Assembly (NCBI RefSeq): GCF_014145455.1 | Contig: NZ_JACIVB010000046.1 | Location: forward strand, 1-42,818 | Reading direction: 5' to 3' | Length of the DNA stretch: 42,818 nucleotides | DNA from: Limosilactobacillus rudii | GTDB lineage: Bacteria; Bacillota; Bacilli; Lactobacillales; Lactobacillaceae | Shown here: piece after piece, positions 6,417-14,745 of the stretch | How the letters are laid out: each line of letters starts with the position of its first letter | Numbering within the stretch: the stretch's first letter is position 1 | Program-made: the position numbers and the translations under genes | Notes under the pieces: generated by a model | Seen by the model: the letters and a program-made list of their open reading frames with translations, nothing else | Told to the model about the DNA's origin: nothing | Database searches by the model: none

Positions 6417-6623
6417 ATGAGTACTAAGAAATTAAACAAGTTTGTTGAACTATCAAAGAAGTTAGTTAACTTCAAAGGTTATTCAATCGAGGAGCAAGAA
6501 GCATTTATTAGTAATGCAATTGCGATTTATCGCAACAATAACTTAGGCAACTCGGCTATTACTACTCAAGTTGCAAAATTCTTTCTGTTCCTAGTTGACC
6601 CGAGAAAGGAGGTGATTGAATGA
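6417..6623 (+). CDS. 68-aa hypothetical protein
   Basis: Helical, mildly basic protein with no motif I can name (MSTKKLNKFVELSKKLV start). TAGGAGGTAGGTACCT supports the ATG. Its stop overlaps the next start as ATGA, so the pair is translationally coupled. Confidence 0.65.
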   Translation: MSTKKLNKFVELSKKLVNFKGYSIEEQEAFISNAIAIYRNNNLGNSAITTQVAKFFLFLVDPRKEVIE

Positions 6624-6808
6624 CAAAAATAGTTAATTCTAAAATTACAGCAATGCTGATAGGTGCATGGATAGCCTATTGTGCAAGTTTAGGTGATTAT
6701 GATGGAGCAGTGTTCCTACTATTCTTCTACTCACTACTACTGTGGAATTTACACACAAAGAAAGCCACCGGCTCTGACACAGCCGATGGCAAATCCAAAT
6801 CATATTAA
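6620..6808 (+). CDS. 62-aa two-TM protein
   Basis: Two hydrophobic segments (about 8-25 and 30-45), then a polar tail with KKATGSDTADGKSKSY. Coupled to the upstream gene by ATGA. The 3' end contains an imperfect GC-rich hairpin (about 6767-6795) without a T tract. Function unknown. Confidence 0.6.
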   Translation: MTKIVNSKITAMLIGAWIAYCASLGDYDGAVFLLFFYSLLLWNLHTKKATGSDTADGKSKSY

Positions 6809-6832
6809 AACAAATTTCGAGGTAATTATATC

Positions 6833-7021
6833 ATGGAACAACAATTAAATGAAATGTCTTTAGTAGCTTCTTACTGGTTAGGTGAGATATGGCGTGCAAA
6901 AAGCGCTATAAAGCGTGACCTTAACAAATGCACAGTCGGTAATTATGATGCTTTATCCTTAGATTATTTCAATCTTGACTTTGCAAATGAGAACTTCTGT
7001 AAAGAAATGGGGTGGGCTTAA
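6833..7021 (+). CDS. 62-aa hypothetical protein
   Basis: Aromatic-rich helical protein (MEQQLNEMSLVASYWLGEIW start), ending KEMGWA. Ribosome site CGAGGTAATTATATC. Overlaps the next gene as TAATG. Family unknown. Confidence 0.6.
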   Translation: MEQQLNEMSLVASYWLGEIWRAKSAIKRDLNKCTVGNYDALSLDYFNLDFANENFCKEMGWA

Positions 7022-7233
7022 TGAATAATCCAACAGATATTTTGAAAGCAATCAATGAGCAGACTAAAGAAAAGTTTGACAACTTCATTTTGATGGCAGA
7101 TGGTGGCGAAAAAACGTTAATAACGGGTGAAGGCAGCCGGGAAGATATGGCCTATTTACTTTACGAAGCGGCAAAGAAAGCACCTCAAATTCGTTTGGCG
7201 ATGATAGCAGCATTAACAATGTTAGGAGAATAG
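7021..7233 (+). CDS. 70-aa hypothetical protein
   Basis: The start is taken at ATG 7021 (MNNPTDILK), in a TAATG overlap with the previous stop and preceded by ATGGGGTGGG; the longer GTG form at 7012 is less likely. Helical, with a short GGEKTLITGEGS turn region. Unknown early phage protein, directly upstream of the recombination genes. Confidence 0.6.
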   Translation: MNNPTDILKAINEQTKEKFDNFILMADGGEKTLITGEGSREDMAYLLYEAAKKAPQIRLAMIAALTMLGE

Positions 7234-7235
7234 AC

Positions 7236-7823
7236 ATGGACCAAGTTAAATCACAAGAACAATTAGCGCTAGAACAAGCAATGAGTGGCGTTTCGGATGA
7301 TCGCTTTACTTTAACTGATGATGGGGATGTTACCTGGGCACTAGGAAAACTTAAAGAGGTTGAGGAGAAACGGTTAAATAATCAGAAAATGGTGGAAGAA
7401 GCCATTTCCCCTCATCAAATTAAGATTGACCAAGCTAAAAAATGGCTGGCTGAAAGCAATAAAAAGCTTGACGAGTCAAGAGACTATTATGTTGGACTTA
7501 TCCGTGAATATACAGACCCAAAGCAAGCTCAGAAGGCGACATATAAGCTTCCAACACCTAACGGAAACATCAGTTACGCAAAGAAGCAGCCTGAATATAA
7601 ACACGATGATAAAAAGCTGCTTGAAGTATTACCTGATGAGTTTATTAAAACGGAAACTATCAAGAAAGTTAAGTGGGGCGAATTTAAGAAACATATTAAG
7701 GATTATCCAGTAAAGAATGGCAAAGTCATTGATCCTGAAACTGGTGAAATGCTTGAAGGTGTTGAACAAGTAAAGCCTGCTCGCCGTGAATTCACGATTA
7801 AGCCAATTAAGGAGGACAAATAA
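7236..7823 (+). CDS. Gam-like host-nuclease inhibitor
   Basis: 195 aa. The N-terminal half (about 30-95) is a long coiled coil (ALGKLKEVEEKRLNNQKMVE to KKLDESRDYYVGLIREY). The C-terminal half has the beta-rich TYKLPTPNGNISYAKKQPEY segment typical of Gam-type DNA mimics that protect phage ends from RecBCD/AddAB. It lies directly before an ERF annealase, the usual pairing. The call is by architecture and context. Confidence 0.75.
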   Translation: MDQVKSQEQLALEQAMSGVSDDRFTLTDDGDVTWALGKLKEVEEKRLNNQKMVEEAISPHQIKIDQAKKWLAESNKKLDESRDYYVGLIREYTDPKQAQKATYKLPTPNGNISYAKKQPEYKHDDKKLLEVLPDEFIKTETIKKVKWGEFKKHIKDYPVKNGKVIDPETGEMLEGVEQVKPARREFTIKPIKEDK

Positions 7824-8584
7824 TGGTTGAGAAAGTTGAAACTCCTAAGGAGAAAAAAGAAAATCTTTCACTTGCTGAGAAGCTTAATAGAGCTATTGCA
7901 GATATTGGACCAATTAAGAAAGACGGTGCCAATAATTACCAAAATTACAGGTTTCAGAGTGAGGCAGCTATTAAAGCAGCCGTAAAAAAAGTAATGGCAC
8001 TTAACGGGTTCGCTATTATTCCAAAGTATGAGGTACTCGATCAACGTGATGTACCAGGAAGAAAAACTACAAATCATATTGTTGATGTAATGGGAATTTT
8101 CACTATCACTGATGGAAGAAAGGAACAAGAAATAGTTGGAATGATGCCTGGCTCTGGAATGGATACCGGAGAAAAGGCAATGGTTAAAGCTTGTACAACT
8201 GCTCAAAAGTACTTTTACAAGCAATTATTTAACATTTCTGACCAGGAAGAAGACCCTGATGCAGAGAACAGTGACGTTGCAGCCCCAGCAACTAATCAGC
8301 AACAGCAGAATAATTATTATCCACGAAATAATGCCCCAGCTCCTCAGCAACGGCCACGGAAACAAACAGTAAATAATGCTCGTAAAGAAGCCTATCATAA
8401 TGCAATTAATGCATTAGCAGGAGCTTTAGGTATTGAGTATGAGAAAGCTGATAGTTCGGTAAAAGATATGGCGAAGAAGGAACCTAATTGGGCTAATGCA
8501 AAAACAGTTGATGCACAATTAGCAATTTGTATCAATATTGCCCAACAGTTGGGAAAAGAAGCAATGCAACCAAGTCAAGGATGA
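7823..8584 (+). CDS. erf: ERF-family single-strand annealing protein
   Basis: 253 aa. The ERF core spans about 15-145, with YQNYRFQSEAAIKAAVKKVM, HIVDVMGIFTITDG, GSGMDTGEKAM and ACTTAQKYFYKQLF. The Gln/Asn/Pro-rich linker and the C-terminal helical part are typical. ERF anneals complementary strands during phage recombination and replication. Coupled to the Gam-like gene by TAATG; AAGGAGGACAAATA is the ribosome site. The SSB two genes on is its usual partner. Confidence 0.92.
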   Translation: MVEKVETPKEKKENLSLAEKLNRAIADIGPIKKDGANNYQNYRFQSEAAIKAAVKKVMALNGFAIIPKYEVLDQRDVPGRKTTNHIVDVMGIFTITDGRKEQEIVGMMPGSGMDTGEKAMVKACTTAQKYFYKQLFNISDQEEDPDAENSDVAAPATNQQQQNNYYPRNNAPAPQQRPRKQTVNNARKEAYHNAINALAGALGIEYEKADSSVKDMAKKEPNWANAKTVDAQLAICINIAQQLGKEAMQPSQG

Positions 8585-8589
8585 TGTAA

Positions 8590-9252
8590 ATGTTTGGCAA
8601 GTTATTAGGTATTAGTGGAAATAAAGCTGAGGTTGCCTTAGAAAGTGTTTTAGACGCAAGACGAATAAATACTCTAGCTAATGGAAAACAGCCCACAGTG
8701 AGCCTGACAATTGAAGATGGAAGGCATATTACACCGGATCAACAGAAAAAGATTTATGCGCTAATTGGTGACTATTGTGAATATACAGGTTTTATGTCAG
8801 ATGAAGCTAAGGCCTTTTTCAAAGAATTAACCCAAGACACATATGATATTGAGCCTTTTAGTCTTGCAAATTGTAGTGTGACTACTGCAAGCCACATGAT
8901 AACAGTAATGCTTGCCTTCTTCTTTTATGAAGATATTCCATTTAAGACACAATTGTGGGATAGCTTACCGGATGACTTTCCAAGAGTTATGCTATGCATT
9001 CGCTATAAGAAGTGTGCAATCTGCTTAAAAGGTCATGCGGATATTGACCATATAACCACAGTAGGTATGGGACGTAATCGAAACAAGATTAACCATACAG
9101 GAATGTATATAGAACCATTGTGTAGGGTGCATCATACAATCCGCCATGCTATGGGTGCTCGAAAGTTTATGGAGCGCTACCACTTAAAACCAATCAAAGT
9201 AACACCAGAACTTGCAAAAGAATTACACCTAGGGAGGATAACAAATGATTAA
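8590..9252 (+). CDS. putative HNH nuclease (NinG/Rap-like context)
   Basis: 220 aa. The C-terminal HNH-type zinc site shows CAIC (142-145), DH (153-154) and CRVHH (178-182). The first 130 residues are helical and unlike common homing endonucleases. Such proteins are found between ERF and SSB genes in Gram-positive phages and are thought to act in recombination. Ends 8 bases into the SSB gene. Confidence 0.85.
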   Translation: MFGKLLGISGNKAEVALESVLDARRINTLANGKQPTVSLTIEDGRHITPDQQKKIYALIGDYCEYTGFMSDEAKAFFKELTQDTYDIEPFSLANCSVTTASHMITVMLAFFFYEDIPFKTQLWDSLPDDFPRVMLCIRYKKCAICLKGHADIDHITTVGMGRNRNKINHTGMYIEPLCRVHHTIRHAMGARKFMERYHLKPIKVTPELAKELHLGRITND

Positions 9253-9631
9253 CCGTGCAATATTAACTGGGCGATTAACAAGTGAACCGGAGCTAAAATA
9301 TACAACTTCTGGTACAGCAGTAGTGACATTTAACTTAGCAGTTAATCGTCAATTTAAAAATCAAAACGGAGATAGGGAAGCTGATTTCATAAGATGTATT
9401 GTTTGGAGAAAGTCAGCTGAAAATTTCAGTAACTTCACTCACAAAGGCTCATTAGTTGGAATTGATGGCCGTATTCAGACTCGAAGCTATGATAACCAGC
9501 AAGGACAGCATGTCTTCATAACCGAAGTAATTGTTGATAGCTTCTCACTACTGGAGTCAAAACCAAAATCGCAACAAAACAATTACTCTAATCAACCATC
9601 TATTGATTTAGAAGATCAACTACCGTTTTAG
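9245..9631 (+). CDS. ssb: single-stranded DNA-binding protein
   Basis: 128 aa. OB fold from about 1-105: [66 protein letters not shown]. Acidic tail ends EDQLPF, the standard SSB partner-binding tip. Shorter than bacterial SSB (about 160-180) because the linker is short. Confidence 0.97.
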   Translation: MINRAILTGRLTSEPELKYTTSGTAVVTFNLAVNRQFKNQNGDREADFIRCIVWRKSAENFSNFTHKGSLVGIDGRIQTRSYDNQQGQHVFITEVIVDSFSLLESKPKSQQNNYSNQPSIDLEDQLPF

Positions 9632-9643
9632 GAGGATAAAACG

Positions 9644-10459
9644 ATGGCTAGACTGATTAAACGGACTCAGAACAACTACACAAATGTTAGTAATCAACTT
9701 ATTAGAGATGATCGGTTAAGTTGGAAAGCAAGAGGAATATTTATCTATTTGTGGAGTCAAGCTGATAATTGGCAGTTTTATGTGAGCGAGGTAGCTAAAC
9801 ATGCTACTGATGGACGTGAGAGCTTACAAAATGGCTTAAAAGAATTAGAAGAGTTCGGATATTTGAAGAGAGTTAACCGTCAAAACAATGGAGGAAAATT
9901 CTCAGGAATGGAATGGATTTTATCTGATATTCCAGACCGTCAGACGGGAAATACCGTTGACGGGGAAAACGACAAAAAAAGGGGAGAAAATACGGAAAAT
10001 CCGTCCGATGGGAAAACCACCCAACGGGAAACTGACCCGACGGAAAACCCGTCACTAAGAAATAACAATAGTAAGAATTATCAAAGACAAGAAGAAACAA
10101 TAGAAAGTAAAAAATATAATAGCCAGGCACAGCCTGACGACACTTTAACTTCTCAGCGAAAAGAAGTTATCTCTTATCTAAATGAGAAGACAGGCAAGAA
10201 CTTTAAGCCTAATGCCTCAGGTAATAAAAAGGCTATTGATCCACGACTAAAAGAAGGCTACACAGTTGAGGACATGAAGAAGATTATTGATATTAAATAT
10301 CAGCAATGGCATGGCAAGGTGTTTGGAAACGGACAGCCAGGTGATAACTACTTAAAGCCGGAAACCTTATTTAGACCTTCTAAGATTGATGGATATTTGA
10401 ATGAGATAGTGCAGCCAGCACAGAAGCCAAATAGTAGCAATGACTTCTCCTTCTTCTAG
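9644..10459 (+). CDS. replication initiator with winged helix and Phg_2220_C end
   Basis: 271 aa. The N-terminal 95 residues form a winged helix (NQLIRDDRLSWKARGIFIYL, then ELEEFGYLKRV). A polar low-complexity linker (about 100-170) follows, then the conserved phage C-terminus (about 175-250: ISYLNEKTGKNFKPN ... NYLKPETLF). This design is common in Lactobacillus initiators that load the helicase with the DnaC-like protein next door. The linker DNA contains the iterons of the likely origin. Confidence 0.85.
   Translation: MARLIKRTQNNYTNVSNQLIRDDRLSWKARGIFIYLWSQADNWQFYVSEVAKHATDGRESLQNGLKELEEFGYLKRVNRQNNGGKFSGMEWILSDIPDRQTGNTVDGENDKKRGENTENPSDGKTTQRETDPTENPSLRNNNSKNYQRQEETIESKKYNSQAQPDDTLTSQRKEVISYLNEKTGKNFKPNASGNKKAIDPRLKEGYTVEDMKKIIDIKYQQWHGKVFGNGQPGDNYLKPETLFRPSKIDGYLNEIVQPAQKPNSSNDFSFF
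9936..10053. repeat. ori: iteron cluster, candidate phage replication origin
   Basis: Copies of ACGGGAAA-like elements begin at 9944, 9960, 9991 (ACGGAAAAT), 10008 (ATGGGAAAACC), 10024 and 10040 (ACGGAAAACCCGTC, itself an inverted repeat). Steps are 16, 31, 17, 16 and 16 bp. The period is not a multiple of three and the encoded protein does not repeat, so the selection looks to be on DNA. Lies inside the initiator gene, as in lambda O. Confidence 0.65.
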
Positions 10460-10477
10460 GAAGGTGGGTAAATCATA

Positions 10478-11278
10478 ATGACTAAAAATATTGCAATGGA
10501 AGTTTTACAAGCAGTTGGTAATCCTGAAAAATTTGAACGACTGGCTGAGGAGCATGGAGTCGACCTTAAAAAGGCTGCTGCTACTCAAGAAGATAGAAAT
10601 AAAGCTGCTCAACGTAAATATGAGCAGATGCTAACTAATAAAAAGAATAAGGCTTATCGCCGTTACAGCCTTTATAGCGGAAATAAATCGATTAATTTTT
10701 CATTCAATCAATGGAAACCAGAAATGCAAAGTGACAATGAAAAGGCCAAACTAGTTGCTAAAAAGTGTCATCAATTAGCACGGTCAATCTTAGATAAAAA
10801 TCAAAATGTGGTTTTATCTGGGAAGCCAGGTGTTGGTAAAACATCTTTAGCATTAGCAATGCTTAACTATGTTGCTCATCGAAATAAAACAGTAATGGTG
10901 GTTTCAACAATGGAACTTCTTCGGTTGCTACGAGATAGGTATGAACGCCCTGAGCTAAGACAGCGAATAGAAGATACTATGCGAGGAATGAAAGAGGCTG
11001 ATGTTTTGCTTTTAGATGATTTTGGTACAGAAGGTGGAATGAAAGAAAGCATTAAGCCTGTTCATAAAGATATGCAAGATGAGATGTATTCAGTCTCTAA
11101 TGCACGTTTTGATGAAGAAGAGAACGCTCCAGTCGGTTCAATTATTATCACGACTAACAATACTCTTGATGAGTTACACACAATGTATAACGATAAATTA
11201 CTTAGTCGACTTATACCAAAAGATAAAAACCAGATAGTGGTTTTTGACAAATTAGATGATGTGCGAGGAAAGAAATAG
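10478..11278 (+). CDS. DnaC-like helicase loader ATPase
   Basis: 266 aa AAA+ protein. Walker A GKPGVGKT at 115-122; Walker B VLLLDDFG at 176-183; sensor-like IIITTNN and an arginine-finger region LLSRLIPKD near the C-terminus. The N-terminal 100 residues carry the helicase-binding role in DnaC/DnaI proteins. Follows the initiator directly. Confidence 0.92.
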   Translation: MTKNIAMEVLQAVGNPEKFERLAEEHGVDLKKAAATQEDRNKAAQRKYEQMLTNKKNKAYRRYSLYSGNKSINFSFNQWKPEMQSDNEKAKLVAKKCHQLARSILDKNQNVVLSGKPGVGKTSLALAMLNYVAHRNKTVMVVSTMELLRLLRDRYERPELRQRIEDTMRGMKEADVLLLDDFGTEGGMKESIKPVHKDMQDEMYSVSNARFDEEENAPVGSIIITTNNTLDELHTMYNDKLLSRLIPKDKNQIVVFDKLDDVRGKK

Positions 11279-11451
11279 TGAATTTAGATATTACAGCTTT
11301 GATTTTGAAACAAGAACCTGTTGTGTATGAAGGTTCAGAATATTTGGTTACCGGTTCTTATGGAGACGGAACCGTTGATCTAACTAATGATTACGGAACT
11401 ATTAATATAACGCTTTCTGAACTAGAGGAGGGATTGGAGTATGCAAGCTGA
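11278..11451 (+). CDS. 57-aa beta-rich hypothetical protein
   Basis: GTG start in a TAGTG overlap with the helicase loader stop. The protein looks beta-rich (VVYEGSEYLVTGSYGDGTVD, then YGTINITLSELEE). The next gene starts 11 bases inside its end. Function unknown. Confidence 0.6.
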   Translation: MNLDITALILKQEPVVYEGSEYLVTGSYGDGTVDLTNDYGTINITLSELEEGLEYAS

Positions 11452-11719
11452 TAGACATGAACGAGAATTTATTCTTCATAAAGTGAAAAAAGACTTTGAA
11501 GATCGACTAGCAACGCTGCATGGATATTCAACAGAGGTTGTAGAAGCAAGGGTAAACGGACAAATTAACTCGGATAGATTCTTTTTAGATCTCTTAGGGA
11601 TGCAGGATGAGTTTACAAAGTTAGAAGATTACTACAATCCTGATAATTATGAGTTAGTTTATGATGCTGAAACTACTAGTTGGCGGTATGCAAGAAAATT
11701 GGGAGTTAATAATGGATAA
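11441..11719 (+). CDS. 92-aa hypothetical protein
   Basis: Charged helical protein (MQADRHEREFILHKVKKDFE) with a middle section like small phage proteins of the replication region. GAGGAGGGATTGGAGT precedes the ATG. Overlaps both neighbours. No recognised family. Confidence 0.65.
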   Translation: MQADRHEREFILHKVKKDFEDRLATLHGYSTEVVEARVNGQINSDRFFLDLLGMQDEFTKLEDYYNPDNYELVYDAETTSWRYARKLGVNNG

Positions 11720-12152
11720 AGAAAGATTAAGAATAGCGAAAAAAGAAGAGTTACGAGACCAGTTACTGAAACTAGGTTGGAAAGATATTAAATCATTTTA
11801 CGATGGTTACACGTTTTATCTTAGAACACCAGATAAGAATGAACATTGGCTAACTATTGTTGATAAAGGCACTGGAAAGAACTTTAGTTCATCGTTTGGT
11901 AAAGATATACCATTAAAGCTTTACACAGCAACAATGGCACTAATTAATCAGTGGATGATGCCAGAAGAAAAATCATGGGTACTATTCTTAGGAAAAGACT
12001 CTGATGACGATGGTATGTATTTATTGGTCGATGATGAAGGAATGAGTATTGAATGGGCGCCAGTGAGTTATACGACTTCACGGCTAGAAGAATTGAAACA
12101 ACATTATCCACGATTAGAGAAAGTAATTGATTTATTAAAAATGGAGGAATAG
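11712..12152 (+). CDS. 146-aa hypothetical protein
   Basis: The start MDKERLRIAK at 11712 is preceded by TTGGGAGTTAATA; the longer frame from 11661 lacks a ribosome site. Alternating strands and helices with DSDDDGMYLLVDDEG and a C-terminal SRLEELKQHYPRLEKVIDLL helix. I cannot name a family. Sits in the early metabolic cluster. Confidence 0.6.
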   Translation: MDKERLRIAKKEELRDQLLKLGWKDIKSFYDGYTFYLRTPDKNEHWLTIVDKGTGKNFSSSFGKDIPLKLYTATMALINQWMMPEEKSWVLFLGKDSDDDGMYLLVDDEGMSIEWAPVSYTTSRLEELKQHYPRLEKVIDLLKMEE

Positions 12153-12157
12153 GGCTA

Positions 12158-12619
12158 ATGAAATTAAAACTTGAAAGTAATGGTGTGAGTTTGAAGCTTG
12201 CTACTACTGATGAAAATAAGAACATCAAGTTTAAAACGATTGTAAAGGCGTATGAGCTTGTTACTGGTGATGAGCTAGAGATTACCGAAAATGAGCCTAA
12301 AAGTGATGAGAAGCCACGAGAGCGCCAAATTCAACGTAATTATCTGGAATACAATCGTCCTAAATACCATGAACCAGTAAAAACAGAAGTAGCGTGTCCT
12401 TATTGTGGTTTGACTTGTATAAAGAATGTTCCATTTGGCTATCGATTCATGAATTGTCCTCAATGCAGAGGGAAAATCTTCCTTAATTCGGCTACGGATA
12501 ATTTTGGAGAAAAAGATGAGCATGGTTTTTATTACAGGGCAACAGAAATCTTCAAAGATGATAAAGATAGATATGAAGATGATGCGTTACTTGAACGAAT
12601 GAAAGCGGGTCAAGCGTGA
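12158..12619 (+). CDS. 153-aa zinc-ribbon protein
   Basis: CPYC (about 80-83) and CPQC (about 99-102) form one zinc ribbon in the middle. The N-terminal 60 residues look like a small beta/alpha domain and the C-terminus is acidic. Probably binds nucleic acid or protein; family unknown. Ends in a TGATG overlap with the next small gene. Confidence 0.65.
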   Translation: MKLKLESNGVSLKLATTDENKNIKFKTIVKAYELVTGDELEITENEPKSDEKPRERQIQRNYLEYNRPKYHEPVKTEVACPYCGLTCIKNVPFGYRFMNCPQCRGKIFLNSATDNFGEKDEHGFYYRATEIFKDDKDRYEDDALLERMKAGQA

Positions 12620-12738
12620 TGACTAAGCGAACTCGTAAGCGACAACTAGAGCGAGCTAAGTTCATGAGCAAAGCAAGCTATGAATATAGCCAATGGTGGC
12701 ATAGCAAAGCTAGGAAGCCAAAGAGGTGGAAGAAATGA
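12619..12738 (+). CDS. 39-aa highly basic peptide
   Basis: MTKRTRKRQLERAKF start and a KARKPKRWKK end: about 14 Arg/Lys in 39 residues, with an aromatic centre (YEYSQWWH). Start overlaps the previous stop (TGATG) and its stop overlaps the next ATG. The coupling suggests real translation. A nucleic-acid-binding role is only a guess. Confidence 0.5.
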   Translation: MTKRTRKRQLERAKFMSKASYEYSQWWHSKARKPKRWKK

Positions 12739-13067
12739 TGAATGAATTCGAATGGACAAACATAACGTTAGAAGAACTTTTTAATCTTTTTCATAACTTA
12801 GTCAAAAAGGGTTGGAGAATTGAATTAGACAGCATTGATCAAATAGATAATGGAACATGGTGGACTGCTAAGAAAACAGGATTGCCAATTCCTAGCCAGC
12901 GTAATAATAGGTTTGGTGATATTCCTTTAGTAACTTGGTCAACATTTGTTTATCCACCTAAAGCAGAGGATTGGATTGAGGAATTGAATGCTAGCTTTGA
13001 CTCGCCACTTGAAGCATATGAATGGCTGGCACCACGATTGGAGAAATACGCAGATGAAAATTCTTGA
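12735..13067 (+). CDS. 110-aa hypothetical protein
   Basis: ATG 12735 is used (ATGA overlap, AGAGGTGG upstream) rather than GTG 12726. Rich in Trp (seven or eight residues), with ITLEELFNLFHNLVKKGWRIE near the start. Looks like a small alpha/beta phage protein. Not recognised. Confidence 0.6.
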   Translation: MMNEFEWTNITLEELFNLFHNLVKKGWRIELDSIDQIDNGTWWTAKKTGLPIPSQRNNRFGDIPLVTWSTFVYPPKAEDWIEELNASFDSPLEAYEWLAPRLEKYADENS

Positions 13068-13521
13068 TGTTTGCTGTGGTAGTCGAATGTTTTGGTATGA
13101 CAAAGAAGAACCGCATACAACTTACATGGATATTCGTAAGGCTATCTATACGGCAAAAGATCGTAACTTAGTACGTAAGATTGAAATTAATCCAGACATA
13201 CAAGCTGACTGGAAGAACATTCCGTTTGATGACTGCACTTTCGATTTAGTTATTTTCGACCCACCACATCTGGTCCGTGCAGGTAAGACTTCATGGCTGG
13301 CGAAGAAATACGGAACCCTTGATTTAATGGGGTGGCCACATGATTTTCACTGTGCATTCCAAGAAATAATGCGGGTGCTGAAACCAACAGGAACAATGCT
13401 TTTTAAGTGGAACGAAGACCAAATACAAATCAAGGAAGTATTCAGGGCGTTCGGTCAGCAACCGATACTGGGTGATATGAGAAGTAAAACGAAATGGAGC
13501 GTGTTTATTAAGAATGAGTAA
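13054..13521 (+). CDS. class I SAM-dependent methyltransferase
   Basis: 155 aa from ATG 13054. Motif I is DVCCGSRMF (5-13), motif IV is FDPPH (68-72). The DPPx catalytic motif belongs to amino-methyltransferases, so it probably methylates adenine in DNA. There is no target-recognition domain beyond the core and no restriction enzyme nearby; a solitary phage methyltransferase would protect phage DNA or mark it for packaging. The longer frame from 12988 runs through the previous gene and is not used. Confidence 0.85.
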   Translation: MKILDVCCGSRMFWYDKEEPHTTYMDIRKAIYTAKDRNLVRKIEINPDIQADWKNIPFDDCTFDLVIFDPPHLVRAGKTSWLAKKYGTLDLMGWPHDFHCAFQEIMRVLKPTGTMLFKWNEDQIQIKEVFRAFGQQPILGDMRSKTKWSVFIKNE

Positions 13522-13729
13522 GCAAACTAGCTTGTTTCAGTTAAAACTCTATCGTGTTGAAGGGCACCTATCAAAGTACTTAGTTAATGCTTGTGACATT
13601 GAGGACGCAATTTCCATAGTTTATATGAGTGAACTAGAAGAAACTTATGGAAACGTTGACTACTTTGGCTATCATGCTAAGCAAGTTGACACGTCCAAAG
13701 AAGGGATTGTATTAGATGAAATTGACTGA
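13514..13729 (+). CDS. 71-aa hypothetical protein
   Basis: Compact alpha/beta protein (FQLKLYRVEGHLSKYLVNAC, then ISIVYMSELEETYG). Overlaps the methyltransferase stop by 8 bp and the next ORF by 14. No motif recognised. Confidence 0.65.
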   Translation: MSKQTSLFQLKLYRVEGHLSKYLVNACDIEDAISIVYMSELEETYGNVDYFGYHAKQVDTSKEGIVLDEID

Positions 13730-14033
13730 AAAGCAGAAAAATTGTAAGTATTGTCATTATGACAGCAAAAACCCAGATAGTCCTTTTAATGATAATGGTG
13801 CTGTGCTAGATGCTAAAGAATCTTTTTGGGTGAAAGGAACCAAAGACGATGGATCAGTTCGCAATATTGAGTGTTTTCTATCAGGAAAAGCTCTTAGGAT
13901 CACTTGGCTTAAATACGGTGACGGAAGAGGATATGCACTTGACAATTTACCACAGCCTATAGAAGTGAGGATCGAAAATGTGTTTAACTTCTGTCCGCAA
14001 TGTGGACGACCACTAAACGAGGAGGAAGAGTAA
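13716..14033 (+). CDS. 105-aa zinc-binding protein
   Basis: CKYC near residues 10-13 and CPQCGRPL near the C-terminus would make one treble-clef or ribbon split by a 75-residue beta-rich domain. TAATG overlap with the MazG-like gene. A common type of small phage protein; role unknown. Confidence 0.65.
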   Translation: MKLTEKQKNCKYCHYDSKNPDSPFNDNGAVLDAKESFWVKGTKDDGSVRNIECFLSGKALRITWLKYGDGRGYALDNLPQPIEVRIENVFNFCPQCGRPLNEEEE

Positions 14034-14530
14034 TGGATTTTGATGAAGTCATGAACAAGTTTATTAACGATGACGTTGTACGTTACAAGGGAGTACAAAG
14101 CCATATTGTTGCGGTTAACGGCATTAAACAGAATGTTACGTTAGCAATGGGTAAAAGAGTGCACTTGGATATACCGATTAAAGATTTAGATGATGAAGGA
14201 GCAACCATGATTAATTTTGAAGAATTTACAGATAACTTAAGACGCTGGGCTGAGGAACGGGACTTACTTGATAAAGACCCACATGTGCAATTTACAAAAA
14301 TTGTAGAAGAACTTGGTGAAACATCGGCAGCATATAACAAGCAAAAGCATACTGAATTGGTTGATAGTGTGGGAGACCTTTTAGTAACGATTGTTGTATT
14401 TTGTCATCAAATCGGAATTAATCCACAAGAAGCCTACAACTATGCTTGGGAGCAGATTGCTAATCGCAAAGGAAAAACAGTCAATGGTGTGTTCATTAAA
14501 GCTAGTGATTTAGAGGAGGATGACAAGTAA
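14033..14530 (+). CDS. MazG-like nucleotide pyrophosphohydrolase with N-terminal extension
   Basis: 165 aa. The C-terminal part (about 60-155) is MazG-like: KIVEELGETSAAYNK gives the metal-binding EExxE-type pattern, followed by ELVDSVGDLLVTIVVFCHQ with the second acidic pair. The first 57 residues are a separate small beta domain (VVRYKGVQSHIVAVNGIKQN). An in-frame ATG at 14207 has AAGGAGCAACC before it, so a MazG-only product may also be made. MazG-like enzymes trim the NTP pool or alarmones during infection. Confidence 0.85.
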   Translation: MDFDEVMNKFINDDVVRYKGVQSHIVAVNGIKQNVTLAMGKRVHLDIPIKDLDDEGATMINFEEFTDNLRRWAEERDLLDKDPHVQFTKIVEELGETSAAYNKQKHTELVDSVGDLLVTIVVFCHQIGINPQEAYNYAWEQIANRKGKTVNGVFIKASDLEEDDK

Positions 14531-14659
14531 GTGTTTTTAAGGCTAAGACAGTTGTTTTGCAACCACAATTACGTTTATCACGGCATTATTTGGATTAATA
14601 ATAGCCGAATAGTTCAATACAGGTGTTCAAAATGTGGGAAAAGAAAAAACTATTACTAA
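14531..14659 (+). CDS. 42-aa small zinc-ribbon-like peptide
   Basis: GTG start right after the MazG stop, with GAGGAGG 11 bases upstream. CNH (10-12) and CSKC (about 32-35) could hold one zinc ion. Basic C-terminus. Probably real because of its position in a gap of exactly its size. Confidence 0.5.
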   Translation: MFLRLRQLFCNHNYVYHGIIWINNSRIVQYRCSKCGKRKNYY

Positions 14660-14676
14660 AGAGAGGTAACAGCTAG

Positions 14677-14745
14677 ATGTTCACATTATTTACATTTTGC
14701 TTAGGAATTATTATTGGTTTCTTCTTAGGTAAAGCTAATGATTAA
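14677..14745 (+). CDS. 22-aa membrane micropeptide
   Basis: MFTLFTFCLGIIIGFFLGKA is a single hydrophobic helix ending in AND. GAGAGGTAAC is a fair ribosome site. It overlaps the RusA start. The length is at the lower limit for a gene. Confidence 0.4.
   Translation: MFTLFTFCLGIIIGFFLGKAND

Noticed and set aside
6767-6795. Terminator at the end of the 62-aa two-TM gene
   Set aside because: The hairpin has a mismatch, is inside the coding sequence and has no T tract.
11661-11711. Longer N-terminus for the 146-aa protein
   Set aside because: The extension overlaps the previous gene deeply and has no ribosome site; ATG 11712 has GGGAG at a proper distance.
13054-13521. Restriction-modification system
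   Set aside because: Only the methyltransferase is present; no specificity or restriction gene is nearby, so a solitary phage enzyme is more likely.
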